64,000 nucleotides of DNA from Nesterenkonia aurantiaca (GTDB taxonomy: Bacteria > Actinomycetota > Actinomycetes > Actinomycetales > Micrococcaceae), in assembly GCF_004364585.1 (NCBI RefSeq), contig NZ_SOAN01000001.1, positions 489,858 through 553,857 of the forward strand, given 5' to 3'. Positions within the stretch are counted from its first letter, which is position 1. Every line of letters starts with the position of its first letter. The notes under the pieces were generated by a model that was not told the DNA's origin, searched no databases, and saw only the letters and a list, made by a program, of their open reading frames with translations. A program made the position numbers and the translations under genes. This document shows positions 26,075-34,908 of this stretch, piece by piece.

Positions 26075-27469
26075 TTACTCCCAGATGACCTCCAGCTCAT
26101 CGGCGGTCATGTCGACCATGGGGCGCCCGAGTGTGCCCGGATCCCCGAAGTACAGTTCGTAGAGGCTGGTCACACCGTCCTCTTTGGCTTCATATTCCAC
26201 ATCGACGCGGCCGCTGAAGTACTCGGCACCGACCAGGGTCGGCGTGGAGTAGCTGGGCTCCGGGGTCAGTCGCTGAAGCTCCTGGTCGGTCTCGGCCGGC
26301 AGTGAACGCGAGATGCTGCCTTCGATCACGGTGGCTCCGGAGGCGTCTTCGGGCATGTCGAGGCCGCAGCCGGCTTCCAGGTCTGTGGAGGCCACGCATT
26401 CCTCGACCTCGCTGAGGATCAGCTCGCGCCAGGTCTCGGTGGCCTCCTCGGTGAGTCCGACATCGAGCGTGCTGGCACTGGTGTAGCTCTCCGTCACCTC
26501 GACCAGGCCGTCGCCGTCGATGGTGAAGTTCTCGTCATCGATGGCGATCTCGTAGATCAGCCCGAGGAAGACGGTGACCTCGGAGCCGGACACGGGTTCG
26601 CCGTTGACCGTGGTCTCCAGGTCACCCAGATCTGGCTGCATCAGCGTCGCAGCGCCGTCGATCTCCCAGGAGTCGGTGTCGTTGTTCTGGTAGGTGTAGA
26701 TCCGCTTGGTCACAGCGGCGTCGCCGAGGGTGTAGCTGACCTGGACCTGGTGAGAGAACGCGAGGTCTTCGGTGATCTCCTCCTCGGCCACCTCCACCTC
26801 GGTGATCGGGGCCAGCTCCAGTGAGGCAGCGAGCACCTCCTCGGTGAGGTAGGTGGTGTCTCCGGCGTCATAGACCAGGGAGCGCGCGGCTTCCGCGTCG
26901 CCCTCGGCGAGCGCGGTGAAGTAGGACTCGACCGCAGAGTAGGGGGTCTCGGCGTCGGTCTCGACGCTCCCGGAGTTCTCGGACTCCTCGGCGGCTTCGG
27001 TGTCACTGGCCGCTTCGGCGTCACCGGTCTGATCCTCAGCCTCGGCAGACCCGCCGCCGGTGAGCATCATGACCAGGGCGATGATCACGCCCACCACGAC
27101 GACGCCGGACACGATGAGCCCGATCAGCAGGCCCTTGCCGGGTCCCTTGCCTCCGCCACTGGGCCCACCGGGACCCTGCGGGTACATCGGGCCCCCGGGG
27201 CCCTCGGGGTAACTGGGCCCGCCAGGACCCTGCGGCCCCTGGGGATATCCGTGCCCGCCGGGAGGCTGCGGGTAGCCCGATTCGCCGAAGCTGCCCTGGC
27301 CGTAGCCCTGGTCGTACCCGGGCTGGCCCTGCTGACCGTAGCCCTGGTCGTACCCGGGCTGGCCCTGCTCACCGGAGCCCGGATGGCCGTCGGCCGGCTG
27401 ATGCCCGCCTGGCGGAGTGAAGCGATCCCACTCTGGTTCCCGGCCAGAGTTCGGCTGCTGATCTGTCAT
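26075..27469 (-). CDS. single-pass membrane protein with Gly/Pro/Tyr-rich cytoplasmic N-terminus
   Basis: 464 aa. Residues 1-115 are low-complexity (repeats of QPGYDQGYGQ and PQGPGGP), then one helix GLLIGLIVSGVVVVGVIIALVMML (about 117-140), an acidic Glu/Asp/Ser linker and an external domain of about 290 residues with two Cys (EECVASTDLEAGCGLDMP) that may pair. A stretch TPYSAVESYFTALAEGDAEAARSLVYD resembles NTF2-like/DUF4878 lipoprotein domains. ATG with AAGGGG upstream. Function unknown; the topology resembles mycobacterial and Arthrobacter envelope proteins. Confidence 0.85.
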   Translation of the reverse strand: MTDQQPNSGREPEWDRFTPPGGHQPADGHPGSGEQGQPGYDQGYGQQGQPGYDQGYGQGSFGESGYPQPPGGHGYPQGPQGPGGPSYPEGPGGPMYPQGPGGPSGGGKGPGKGLLIGLIVSGVVVVGVIIALVMMLTGGGSAEAEDQTGDAEAASDTEAAEESENSGSVETDAETPYSAVESYFTALAEGDAEAARSLVYDAGDTTYLTEEVLAASLELAPITEVEVAEEEITEDLAFSHQVQVSYTLGDAAVTKRIYTYQNNDTDSWEIDGAATLMQPDLGDLETTVNGEPVSGSEVTVFLGLIYEIAIDDENFTIDGDGLVEVTESYTSASTLDVGLTEEATETWRELILSEVEECVASTDLEAGCGLDMPEDASGATVIEGSISRSLPAETDQELQRLTPEPSYSTPTLVGAEYFSGRVDVEYEAKEDGVTSLYELYFGDPGTLGRPMVDMTADELEVIWE

Positions 27470-27636
27470 GGTGCGCCCCTTGGTGCGGCCAGCGAGAGCT
27501 GGTCGTGACTGGTTCCGTACGCCGAAGCCCCCCGGCCCCGGTCGGCGACACACTGCATCTGCTGGACCCGCGCGTCGCGACTTCCACAATACCTTTAGAA
27601 AAGTCAGAAACCAGGTTTCTGCACCAGTAGATTTAC

Positions 27637-27654
27637 ATTTTTCGCGAGAAAAAT
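27637..27654 (-). terminator. AT-rich hairpin after unassigned gene
   Basis: ATTTTTC / GAAAAAT with a GCGA loop, 6 bp beyond the stop of the gene that ends at 27660. A second 7-bp inverted repeat AGAAACC/GGTTTCT (27606-27620) is nearby. This 60-bp stretch is much richer in A/T than its surroundings. Confidence 0.55.
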
Positions 27655-27659
27655 CCCGA

Positions 27660-28289
27660 TCAGTCGAGGGTTCCGGCGCGACAGCCTCTGGCAGCGCTCT
27701 CCAGCTCCTCCGCGGTGCGCAGCAGCTGGTCGGCCCGCTCGGTGAGGCGCTGAGCGGATTCGGGACTGTGCCGCTCTGAGCCCCCCGCCCAGAGCGCCTG
27801 GCCGCGGGCGATCACTCGGCAGAACGCCCCGGCCCGGTCGAAGGCCGAATCGATATCGCCGCGGTACATGCCTGCCAGCACCAGATCAGCCAGACGGTTC
27901 ATCTCCTGCGCAGTGGGCGGCTCGGCCACTCCTGCGATCGCGTGCGGCGCCGAGTCGGTCTTGCCCAGCTGGTAATACTCACTCATCCGCTGCGGGTCCT
28001 TGTTCACCGCGGCTCGGATCGCGTAGATCCTCCAGAGGCCACCGGCCAAGGAGTGCGCCGGGGAATCTGACCAGAGCTCGGCGATCGCTTCGATGCCTTC
28101 GGTCTCGGCCAGCCGGATGAACCGCTCGGTGACCTCGGGATCGTCGGAATCGCGACCGTGAAAGACCAGCGCATGGGCGGTGTCGTGGGCCGCCTGGGAG
28201 ATGATGGCAGGATCCGCGCCGCCTTCTCGCTGATCGAAGGCTGCCGGCTCGGTGTAGCGCGGCCGGCGGTGGCGGGGCTGGCTGGTCAT
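27660..28289 (-). CDS. unassigned soluble helical protein
   Basis: 209 aa. Mostly alpha-helical, with a conserved-looking WRIYAIRAAVNKDPQRMSEYYQLGK segment, no membrane helix and no enzyme motif. Similar proteins occur in Micrococcales as uncharacterised genes (from memory). ATG at 28289 is fixed by AAGGAGG upstream. Transcribed away from tRNA-Lys. Confidence 0.82.
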   Translation of the reverse strand: MTSQPRHRRPRYTEPAAFDQREGGADPAIISQAAHDTAHALVFHGRDSDDPEVTERFIRLAETEGIEAIAELWSDSPAHSLAGGLWRIYAIRAAVNKDPQRMSEYYQLGKTDSAPHAIAGVAEPPTAQEMNRLADLVLAGMYRGDIDSAFDRAGAFCRVIARGQALWAGGSERHSPESAQRLTERADQLLRTAEELESAARGCRAGTLD

Positions 28290-28415
28290 CGCGTCCTCCT
28301 TGGAGAGATTCGCTTCGGTCTGTGAGCCGCTGAACTGCCAGCCCACATCGTGTCCGTCATTATGCCGCAGGCCCCGGCGGCGATACCATAGGGGAGGTCT
28401 TCAGCGGCTCCACAG

Positions 28416-28491
28416 GGGCCTTTAGCTCAGTTGGTAGAGCATCGGACTTTTAATCCGCTGGTCGCGGGTTCGAGTCCCGCAGGGCCCACCA
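28416..28491 (+). tRNA. tRNA-Lys (anticodon TTT)
   Basis: 76 nt with encoded CCA. Acceptor stem GGGCCTT pairs AGGGCCC with one G-T; D arm TAGCTCAGTTGGTAGAGC; anticodon loop CTTTTAA with TTT at 28449-28451; T arm GCGGGTTCGAGTCCCGC. It decodes AAA and AAG lysine codons. A hairpin terminator follows. Confidence 0.97.
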
Positions 28492-28510
28492 TAGTCCTCC
28501 GTTGGAGACA

Positions 28511-28551
28511 GATATACCCAGGTCAGCGCTCAGCGCAGACCTGGGTATATC
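28511..28551 (+). terminator. hairpin terminator after tRNA-Lys
   Basis: Perfect 14-bp stem GATATACCCAGGTC / GACCTGGGTATATC with a 13-nt loop, starting 20 nt after the tRNA, followed by TCTTG. Confidence 0.8.
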
Positions 28552-28621
28552 TCTTGAGGGCCCCGATTCAGAGCTGGTCCTGCCGCCCAGTTGACCGCAT
28601 GCAGGGACAGGGAGCACACTG

Positions 28622-28714
28622 GAGGTGTGCCGGGCCGCGGTAACCCCCGGGCTCCATTATTGAGCCGCTTCGAGCGGCCCCGCGCCGTGAGGCGTTCCCG
28701 GCCCGGCACACCTC
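28622..28714. other. cloverleaf-like folded element, possible structured RNA
   Basis: Outer 15-bp perfect stem GAGGTGTGCCGGGCC (28622-28636) with GGCCCGGCACACCTC (28700-28714). Inside are potential hairpins GGCTC-N7-GAGCC (28650-28666), CCGCT-TCG-AGCGG (28665-28677) and CGCC-GTGA-GGCG (28683-28694). It lies in the 357-bp gap between the tRNA terminator and the DUF47-Pit operon. It does not match signal recognition particle RNA, 6C RNA or a riboswitch I know. Could be a leader RNA of the phosphate operon, an independent RNA, or a strong terminator. Strand undetermined. Confidence 0.45.
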
Positions 28715-28848
28715 AACGCTCTTGAGCCCGCTCATTGGAGACATCCCCCTCACGGCGGACCTTTCCAGGCCGCTCAGCCGAATTCATCTTGGCGCTATAC
28801 ACTCGTGGCCGACACCTCGACACTCGTTCACCTGGGGAAATACACCGC

Positions 28849-29466
28849 ATGATCGCACGCAGAGGCCAGCGCAAGCCTGAGGCCACAGACCTTCTGGCGA
28901 GCATCGCCCGTGAGGTGCGTGCCGGGGTGCAGCTGATCTCACAGCTGCTGGGCAGCCCGAACGAGGAACGTGCCGTGCTGCGCGAACAGCTGCTCGGCCT
29001 GGAGGGCCGGGCAGTGGACCTGCACTTCAACCTGATGACTCATATACGCAGCGTCTTCCTGACTCCGCTGCCCCGGCACGACATCTACGCGCTCTCCCAG
29101 CAGCTGAACCGGACCATGGAGCATGTGGTCGCCGCCGGGGACCTGATCCTTGCCCGCCCGCATCTGAGCCTGCCCAGCCAGAGCGCCGAACAGCTAGAGA
29201 CGCTGAGCCGCCAGCTGGACCTCACGGTGGCCGCGATGTCCCGGCTGGAGGACTTCGACCTGCTTGAGGACTACTGGATCCAGATGCAGCGTCTGACCAA
29301 GCAGGCGAACCGAACCCACCGGGCGTGGATGACCAGCACGGACAACGCGTTTCAGCCGAACATCGCGCTGCAGCAGGCGCAGATCGCGGATGCGCTGCTC
29401 GCCGCGATCGACGACCAGCGAGCTGTGGCGGTCACCGCCGGTTCCATCATCGTGCGCGAGTCCTGA
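28849..29466 (+). CDS. DUF47/PhoU-like phosphate-transport accessory protein
   Basis: 205 aa, all-helical, with the bundle pattern and the RAVDLHFNLMTHIRSVFLTPLPRHDIYALSQQLNR segment typical of DUF47 (TIGR00153-like) proteins that accompany Pit transporters. They are thought to restrain or regulate low-affinity phosphate uptake. ATG at 28849 with GGGGA about 10 nt upstream; the frame is open upstream but lacks a better start. 9 bp ahead of the Pit-like gene. Confidence 0.88.
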   Translation: MIARRGQRKPEATDLLASIAREVRAGVQLISQLLGSPNEERAVLREQLLGLEGRAVDLHFNLMTHIRSVFLTPLPRHDIYALSQQLNRTMEHVVAAGDLILARPHLSLPSQSAEQLETLSRQLDLTVAAMSRLEDFDLLEDYWIQMQRLTKQANRTHRAWMTSTDNAFQPNIALQQAQIADALLAAIDDQRAVAVTAGSIIVRES

Positions 29467-29475
29467 GGCACCCGC

Positions 29476-30492
29476 GTGGAGATGATTCTGCTCGGGCTCA
29501 TCTGCCTGACGCTGATTCCCAATGCATTCATCGCTGGACTCCACGACGTACCCAACGCGATCGCCATCCCGGTGCGCACCAGAGCGCTGACACCTCCGGC
29601 GGCTACGAGACTCGCGGCGGGATTCAACACCCTCGGCGTGCTGCTGGCCCTGCCGCTGGGAATCTACCTCTACACCTGGTTTGAGTTCCCGCAGATGGAG
29701 CCGCGACTGCTGCTCGCCGTCGTCTTCTCCGCCGCCCTGGCGCTGTTCGGCTGGAACCTCTTCACCTACCTGCGCGGGATGCCGACGTCGACCACTCACG
29801 CCCTGCTGGCTGGCTTCCTCGGCGGCACGCTGGCCGCCGCCGTCGTCGCGGATCTCGACTTCGAACAAGTTCTTGCGATGCCCTGGGCCGGAGCGGCGCT
29901 GACGCTTCTGCTGTCTCCGCTGGCCGCCTTCGGGCTCGCATATCTGCTGGTCTTCGTGGCCGTTCGCTTCGCCCGCGGCGAGGATCCGGATGCGGTCAAC
30001 ACGACATCACGGATGACCCAGGCGGTGAGCGTGGGCGTCACCTCCCTGGGCACCGGGCTGCAGCAGGGACAGCGGTTCTCCTTCGTGCTGCTCACCGCCC
30101 TGGTCGCGGCAGAGGTCGATGATGCGCAGATGTGGCTGCCCTACGCCTACGTCGGATTCGCCCTGATGATCGGCGCCGGCTGCCTCAGCGGCGGCTGGCG
30201 GATCGGGCACACGCTGGGTCACCGCCTGGTGGAGATAGATCCGCTGCGCGGAATGGTGGCGACCACGTCCACCTCGGCGCTGCTGTTCATCGGATCGCTC
30301 GGCTTCGCGCTCCCGCTGTCCACATCGCTGACCGCGGCCTCGACGGTGATCGGGGCCGGTTCGAACCAGCGCTTCACCACCGTGCACTGGCGGCAGTTCC
30401 GCCGCATCTGCCGCTACTGGGTGCTGACCCCGATCGCCGCCGGCACTGCCACGGCGGTCTTCACGCTTGCGCTCAGTCCGCTGCTGGGCTGA
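29476..30492 (+). CDS. Pit-family inorganic phosphate transporter (diverged)
   Basis: 338 aa, about 10 helices. Both Pit inverted-repeat signatures are recognisable: FIAGLHDVPNAIAIPVRTRALTP near the N-terminus and GMPTSTTHALLAGFLGG, with WRQFRRICRYWVLTPIAAG at the end. The usual G-F/x-N-D-x-A-N core reads GLHDVPNAIA, and the C-terminal STTHxxVGA reads STSLTAASTVIGA, so the second repeat lacks its His. Likely a low-affinity phosphate or related anion symporter paired with the DUF47 protein. GTG start with GAGG at 7 nt. Confidence 0.87.
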   Translation: MEMILLGLICLTLIPNAFIAGLHDVPNAIAIPVRTRALTPPAATRLAAGFNTLGVLLALPLGIYLYTWFEFPQMEPRLLLAVVFSAALALFGWNLFTYLRGMPTSTTHALLAGFLGGTLAAAVVADLDFEQVLAMPWAGAALTLLLSPLAAFGLAYLLVFVAVRFARGEDPDAVNTTSRMTQAVSVGVTSLGTGLQQGQRFSFVLLTALVAAEVDDAQMWLPYAYVGFALMIGAGCLSGGWRIGHTLGHRLVEIDPLRGMVATTSTSALLFIGSLGFALPLSTSLTAASTVIGAGSNQRFTTVHWRQFRRICRYWVLTPIAAGTATAVFTLALSPLLG

Positions 30493-30565
30493 GCCGAGAC
30501 AGGAACCCCAGCCGAGGGCGGGCCCACGACCGGGGGTCAGCCTCCACTGGCCGGCTCCCCGGTGC

Positions 30566-31345
30566 TCAGCCGAAGCGTCCGGAGACGTAGTCCTCGGTGG
30601 ACTTCTCCTGCGGGGTGTTGAAGATCGCGGTGGTGTCGCTGTATTCGATGAGCTTCCCCGGCTTGCCGGTGCCGGCGATGTTAAAGAACGCGGTCTTCTG
30701 CGAGACCCGTGCCGCCTGCTGCATGTTGTGTGTCACGATGATCACCGTGTAGTCCTGCTGCAGCTCACCGATCAGGTCCTCGATGGCGAGCGTGGAGATC
30801 GGGTCCAGCGCGGAGCACGGTTCGTCCATGAGGATGACGTCGGGCTTCACCGCGATGGTCCTCGCGATGCACAGCCGCTGCTGCTGGCCGCCGGAGAGGC
30901 CTGAGCCCGGGCGGTCCAGCCGATCCTTGACCTCGTTCCACAGATTCGCGCTGCGCAGCGAGGTCTCGACGATCTCCTCGGACTCCGACTTCGAGAGCCG
31001 GGCGCCGTTGAGCTTATAGCCGGCCAGCACGTTCTCTCGGATGGTCATGGTCGGGAACGGGTTCGGACGCTGGAACACCATGCCTACCTGGGTGCGCACG
31101 GTCACCGGATCCACCCCGGGATCGTAGATGTCCTCCCCGTCAAGCAGCAGCTGACCCTTCACCCGGGCGCCGGGAAGGACCTCATGCATCCGGTTCAGCG
31201 AGCGCAGGAAGGTGGTCTTGCCGCAGCCGGAGGGACCGATGAAGGCTGTCACCGCTTGGGCATCGATGCTCATGTTAATGCCCTCCACCGCCAGGAAATC
31301 ACCGTAATAAACGTTGAGATCAATGACATCTACTCGCTTAGACAT
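30566..31345 (-). CDS. pstB: phosphate ABC transporter ATP-binding protein PstB
   Basis: 259 aa, the normal length. Walker [10 protein letters not shown], signature [16 protein letters not shown], Walker [14 protein letters not shown], and the PstB-specific [18 protein letters not shown] and [15 protein letters not shown] segments. Hydrolyses ATP to drive high-affinity phosphate import with PstA/PstC. Last gene of pstSCAB; there is no phoU after it, the next gene being the convergent Pit. Ribosome site weak, 53 bp after pstA. Confidence 0.97.
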   Translation of the reverse strand: MSKRVDVIDLNVYYGDFLAVEGINMSIDAQAVTAFIGPSGCGKTTFLRSLNRMHEVLPGARVKGQLLLDGEDIYDPGVDPVTVRTQVGMVFQRPNPFPTMTIRENVLAGYKLNGARLSKSESEEIVETSLRSANLWNEVKDRLDRPGSGLSGGQQQRLCIARTIAVKPDVILMDEPCSALDPISTLAIEDLIGELQQDYTVIIVTHNMQQAARVSQKTAFFNIAGTGKPGKLIEYSDTTAIFNTPQEKSTEDYVSGRFG

Positions 31346-31398
31346 GTCTGATATTCACACTTTCTCTGGAAAGGACGATGGGGCCGCGGAGGCTGTGG

Positions 31399-32607
31399 TC
31401 AGCGTCCGGCCTGCTTGGGGGCAAAGAGCTTGGCGATGAGCCGCGCGAAGAGGTTCAACCCCATCACGATCAGGATCAGCACCAGTGCCGCCGCCCAGGC
31501 GCGCTGCTCCGAGGGGTCCGAGAAGTTCGGCGAGGTCGGGTTCTGGAACTGCCGGAAGATGTAGACCGGCAGCGCGGTCATCCAACCCTGGAACAGGTTC
31601 CAGTTGGTGTTGACCACGAACCCGGCGGTGACCAGGATCGGGGCCGTCTCGCCGATCACCCGGGCGATGGCCAGGGTGACCCCTGAGGCGATGCCTGAGA
31701 TGGCGGTGGGCAGGACCACCTTCAAGATGGTCCGCCATTTGCGCACGCCCAGGGCGTAGGAGGCTTCGCGCAGCTCATTGGGCACCACTCGGAGCATCTC
31801 CTCGGTGGTCCGGACCACCACCGGAACCATCAGCACCGAGAGCGCGATGGCCGCGGTGATCCCGAGGGTGGAGCGCTGGGTGGTGAGCAGGCCCGTGACC
31901 CCGCTGAAGACCGAGAGGAACCAGGCCATGGCCGCACCGGCGAAGAGCCCGGCCACGATGGAGGGGATGCCGGTCATCACGTCGACGAAGAACGTGATAG
32001 CCCGGGACAGCGGCCCACCCTTGGCGTATTCCACCAGGTAGATCGAGGCGAGCAGACCGATCGGCACCGAGATCGCGGTGGCGGCCAAGGTGATCAGCAG
32101 CGATCCGATCAGGGCATGGGCGATGCCACCGAGGACCGGCGCGCCTTCGGTCTGGGACGCCTGGTCCACCAGCCCGGTGATTCCCTGCATGTCGGAGACC
32201 ATGAAGCCCGGCGTCATCAGACCCGGGATGCCGACCGAGGCCACCGACCAGATCACCGAGACCAGCGGCATCAGGGCAATGAGGAAGGCGAGGTAGACCA
32301 GGTTGGTCCAGAGGCCGTCGGTGGCGCGTCTGCGGTTCACCCGGGTGCGGGTGACGATGTAGCTGCTGATCACGTAGATCACCGCGGTGAAGATGAAGAA
32401 TGTGGCCAGATTGAATCCCAGCAGGGCCGAGAGCGCCGCGCCCAGAATGACGGATCCGCCGAGCATGACGATCCACAGCCAGGACGGCAACGTGTTCTGC
32501 GTCAGGGAGCTGCGCCGCGGCACCCCGTTGCTGGTGGGCTCGCTGAGGCCTGGCGCACCGGAGGGGCCCTGGACCGAGGCCGGCGTCGGAGTTGGGGTCT
32601 GTGTCAT
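31399..32607 (-). CDS. pstA: phosphate ABC transporter permease PstA
   Basis: 402 aa. A long Pro/Ser/Thr-rich N-terminus (about 45 residues) precedes helices. Permease landmarks: DVMTGIPSIVAGLFAGAAMAW and the EAA loop ELREASYALGVRKWRTILKVVLP TAISG. Forms the channel with PstC. Its ATG overlaps the pstC stop (TGATG) with GGGAG upstream, so it is translationally coupled. The mature sequence after residue 60 includes an extra pair of helices compared with the shorter E. coli PstA, as is usual in actinobacteria. Confidence 0.95.
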   Translation of the reverse strand: MTQTPTPTPASVQGPSGAPGLSEPTSNGVPRRSSLTQNTLPSWLWIVMLGGSVILGAALSALLGFNLATFFIFTAVIYVISSYIVTRTRVNRRRATDGLWTNLVYLAFLIALMPLVSVIWSVASVGIPGLMTPGFMVSDMQGITGLVDQASQTEGAPVLGGIAHALIGSLLITLAATAISVPIGLLASIYLVEYAKGGPLSRAITFFVDVMTGIPSIVAGLFAGAAMAWFLSVFSGVTGLLTTQRSTLGITAAIALSVLMVPVVVRTTEEMLRVVPNELREASYALGVRKWRTILKVVLPTAISGIASGVTLAIARVIGETAPILVTAGFVVNTNWNLFQGWMTALPVYIFRQFQNPTSPNFSDPSEQRAWAAALVLILIVMGLNLFARLIAKLFAPKQAGR

Positions 32608-33542
32608 CAGTTGGCTCCCGAGAATTCCTTGTGGCGGCTGACGATCCAACGGGCTGTCATATTGACCAGCAGCGTGATCAGGAACAGGACGAGGCCGATG
32701 GCGATGAGCTGGGCCTGACGTTCCGAGCCCGGCGGAGCTTCGGGGAAGCCCAGAGCGATCTCTGCCGGAATCGTGCTGTTCCCGCTGGAGATCAGAGAAG
32801 CGGTGAGCATGCCTGGGGACAGTACGAGGGCCACCGCCATGGTCTCGCCCAGAGCCCGACCGAGGCCCAGCATGATGCCGGAGATGATGCCGGCGCGCGC
32901 AAACGGGAAGACCGACATCTTGATCATCTCCCAGCGGGTCGCGCCCAGCGCGAGCGCCGCCTCTTCATGCAGCTTCGGGGTCTGGATGAAGATCTCGCGG
33001 CAGACCGAGGTGATGATCGGCAGAATCATGACACCCAGCACGACGCCGGCGGTGAAGATCGTGCGTCCGGTCTGGGACGGGTCGCCGGCGAAGAGCGGAA
33101 TGAATCCAAGGTTCTCGTGCAGCCACCCATAGACCGGGATCAGCGCCGGCCCGAGGAAGCTCATGCCCCACGCGCCATAGACCACCGAGGGGATCGCGGC
33201 GAGCAGATCGATCACATATCCGATGCTCTTGGAGAATCGCGGCGGGGCGTAGTGCGAGATGTAGAGCGCAACACCGACAGCAATCGGCGCGGCCAGGATC
33301 AGCGCGATGAAGGAGGCGATGAGCGTGCCGATCACCAGCGGATAGGCGTAGTCGAGGAACGCCGTGAGGATCCAGCCGCCCTGGTCCTCCTGGTAGACCG
33401 CATCCCGTGAGTTCACCGTCAGGAACAGTGCCACGAAGGCCAGGGTGAGCAGGATGAGGACGCCGGCGGAGAGCGTCAGCGCGGAGAAGACGCGGTCTCC
33501 GGCGACTCCCCGCTTATCGGACTGAGTCAGTGAGCTGGTCAC
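32607..33542 (-). CDS. pstC: phosphate ABC transporter permease PstC
   Basis: 311 aa, six helices. DLLAAIPSVVYGAWGMSFLGP and HEEAALALGATRWEMIKMSVFPFARAGIISGIMLGLGRALGET are standard PstC motifs including the EAA loop. GTG start with GAGAGG at 8 nt. 131 bp from pstS, the gap holding a hairpin that may separate binding-protein from membrane-gene expression. Confidence 0.96.
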   Translation of the reverse strand: MTSSLTQSDKRGVAGDRVFSALTLSAGVLILLTLAFVALFLTVNSRDAVYQEDQGGWILTAFLDYAYPLVIGTLIASFIALILAAPIAVGVALYISHYAPPRFSKSIGYVIDLLAAIPSVVYGAWGMSFLGPALIPVYGWLHENLGFIPLFAGDPSQTGRTIFTAGVVLGVMILPIITSVCREIFIQTPKLHEEAALALGATRWEMIKMSVFPFARAGIISGIMLGLGRALGETMAVALVLSPGMLTASLISSGNSTIPAEIALGFPEAPPGSERQAQLIAIGLVLFLITLLVNMTARWIVSRHKEFSGAN

Positions 33543-33588
33543 CTGGTCTGCCTCTCAGATCTGTGTGGTTGATGCTTGATGACACGTG

Positions 33589-33643
33589 CACGGACGCCGG
33601 GCGGTCAGAGTCTGAACTCCGACCCGACCACCCGACGTCCGTG
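33589..33643 (-). other. hairpin between pstS and pstC
   Basis: Arms CACGGACG and CGTCCGTG pair perfectly, and the inner GGGCGGTC/GACCACCC pair with one mismatch. Intercistronic hairpins after the binding-protein gene commonly raise its mRNA relative to the membrane genes; that role is inferred. Confidence 0.6.
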
Positions 33644-33673
33644 GGACTCACGTTGTGCAGCGACTGCTCAAGC

Positions 33674-34795
33674 TCACTCGGAGACCGTGATCGCCGAGAG
33701 CGACTCCATGGCGCCGTCGCGCAGCTCATCGGAGATCGGGGCGTTGCCTGCGGCACCTTCGGCGGTGGCCTGGCCGTCCTCGGAGATGACGTACTCACCG
33801 AAGGCGGTAGCCAGGTCGGCGGTCTCCTGGTCGGGGTACTCGTTGCAGAAGATGTGGTAGCTCACCAGGACCACCGGGTAGGCGCCGGACTCCTCGGTGT
33901 TGCGGTCCAGCTCGTAGGCCATGTTGTTCGACGCCTGGCCCTCGACCGGGGTGGAGGAGGCCACGGCCTGGGAGGCGGCCTCGGGTGAGTACTCGACGTA
34001 TTCCTCGCCGACCTGCACGGCGACGGTGGTGAGGTCACCGATCTGGGAGGCATCGGCGTAGGTGATCGCACCGTCGGTCTCGGAGGTCAGGCCGACGACG
34101 CCGGAGGTCTGCTGGGCTGACTCTGCGGCGATCTCGCTGGGCCATTCGCCGGAGACCTCGTAGTCCCAGTTCTCCGAGGCGTTCGCGAGGTAGTCCACGA
34201 AGTTCTCGGTGGTTCCGGAGTCGTCTGCGCGGTGCACCACCGAGATCGGAGTGGCGGGCAGCTCGATGTCCGGGTTGTGCTCGGCGATGGCTTCGTCGTC
34301 CCAGCTGGTGACGTCACCGGCGAAGATGGCGGCGATCGTGTCGGCATCGAGGTTCAGCGTGTCCTCGATGCCCTCGACGTTGAATGCCACCGCCACCGGG
34401 GAGATGTAGGAGGGGATGTGGAACGCGCCCTCTGGGCCGCAGACCTCCTGGGAGGACTCCCACTCCTCATCACTCATCGCAGCGTCGGAGCCCGCGAAGT
34501 CGTACTCACCGCCGAGGAAGCCGTCGCGGCCGCCACCGGAGCCCACGGATGCGTAGTTGACCTGAGCATCAGGGGCCACGGAGGTGAAGCCGTCGGTCCA
34601 GGCAGTCATAGCTGCTTCCTGGGATGAGGCGCCGCCGCCCACAAGGGTGCCCGCGACCTCGCTGCTCGCGCCGTTCTCGCCGCCCTCTGCGTCGCTGCCC
34701 CCGGCATCCGGGTTGTTGGACTCGCCGCAGCCCACCAGGGCCAGGGTTGATACGGACAGGATGGCCGCCGCGCGACCGAAGCTCTTCATCTTCAC
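33674..34795 (-). CDS. pstS: phosphate-binding lipoprotein PstS
   Basis: 373 aa. Lipoprotein signal with MKSFGRAAAILSVSTLALVG and lipobox LVGC, then an Asp/Gly/Glu-rich linker. Phosphate-binding landmarks: GGGASSQEAAMTAW, NYASVGSGGGRDGFLGGEYDFAGSDAAMS, and HRADDSGTTENFVDYL. It captures phosphate outside the membrane for PstCAB. Start GTG at 34795 is preceded by AGAGAGG at 10 nt; ATG at 34789 is an alternative with poorer spacing. Expression is probably Pho-controlled, given the 11-bp repeat array upstream. Confidence 0.95.
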   Translation of the reverse strand: MKMKSFGRAAAILSVSTLALVGCGESNNPDAGGSDAEGGENGASSEVAGTLVGGGASSQEAAMTAWTDGFTSVAPDAQVNYASVGSGGGRDGFLGGEYDFAGSDAAMSDEEWESSQEVCGPEGAFHIPSYISPVAVAFNVEGIEDTLNLDADTIAAIFAGDVTSWDDEAIAEHNPDIELPATPISVVHRADDSGTTENFVDYLANASENWDYEVSGEWPSEIAAESAQQTSGVVGLTSETDGAITYADASQIGDLTTVAVQVGEEYVEYSPEAASQAVASSTPVEGQASNNMAYELDRNTEESGAYPVVLVSYHIFCNEYPDQETADLATAFGEYVISEDGQATAEGAAGNAPISDELRDGAMESLSAITVSE

Positions 34796-34893
34796 GTTGT
34801 CTGTGCCTCTCTGAGGTTTCATCAGGCGCCGATATGCGCCGTTTGAAGGAGTCTGTGCGGTTCACCAGGGGTGCGTCCTGCGAACCTCGCATC

Positions 34894-34899
34894 ACACTA
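34894..34899 (-). promoter_or_regulatory. -10 box of pstS promoter
   Basis: Minus-strand TAGTGT (TANNNT), 9 nt downstream of the Pho-box array, which takes the place of a -35 element. Confidence 0.5.
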
Positions 34900-34908
34900 G
34901 GCACCACA

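Noticed and set aside
28622-28714. Signal recognition particle (4.5S) RNA or 6C RNA
   Set aside because: The conserved GGAAGC-type tetraloop region of SRP RNA and the C-rich loops of 6C RNA are absent.
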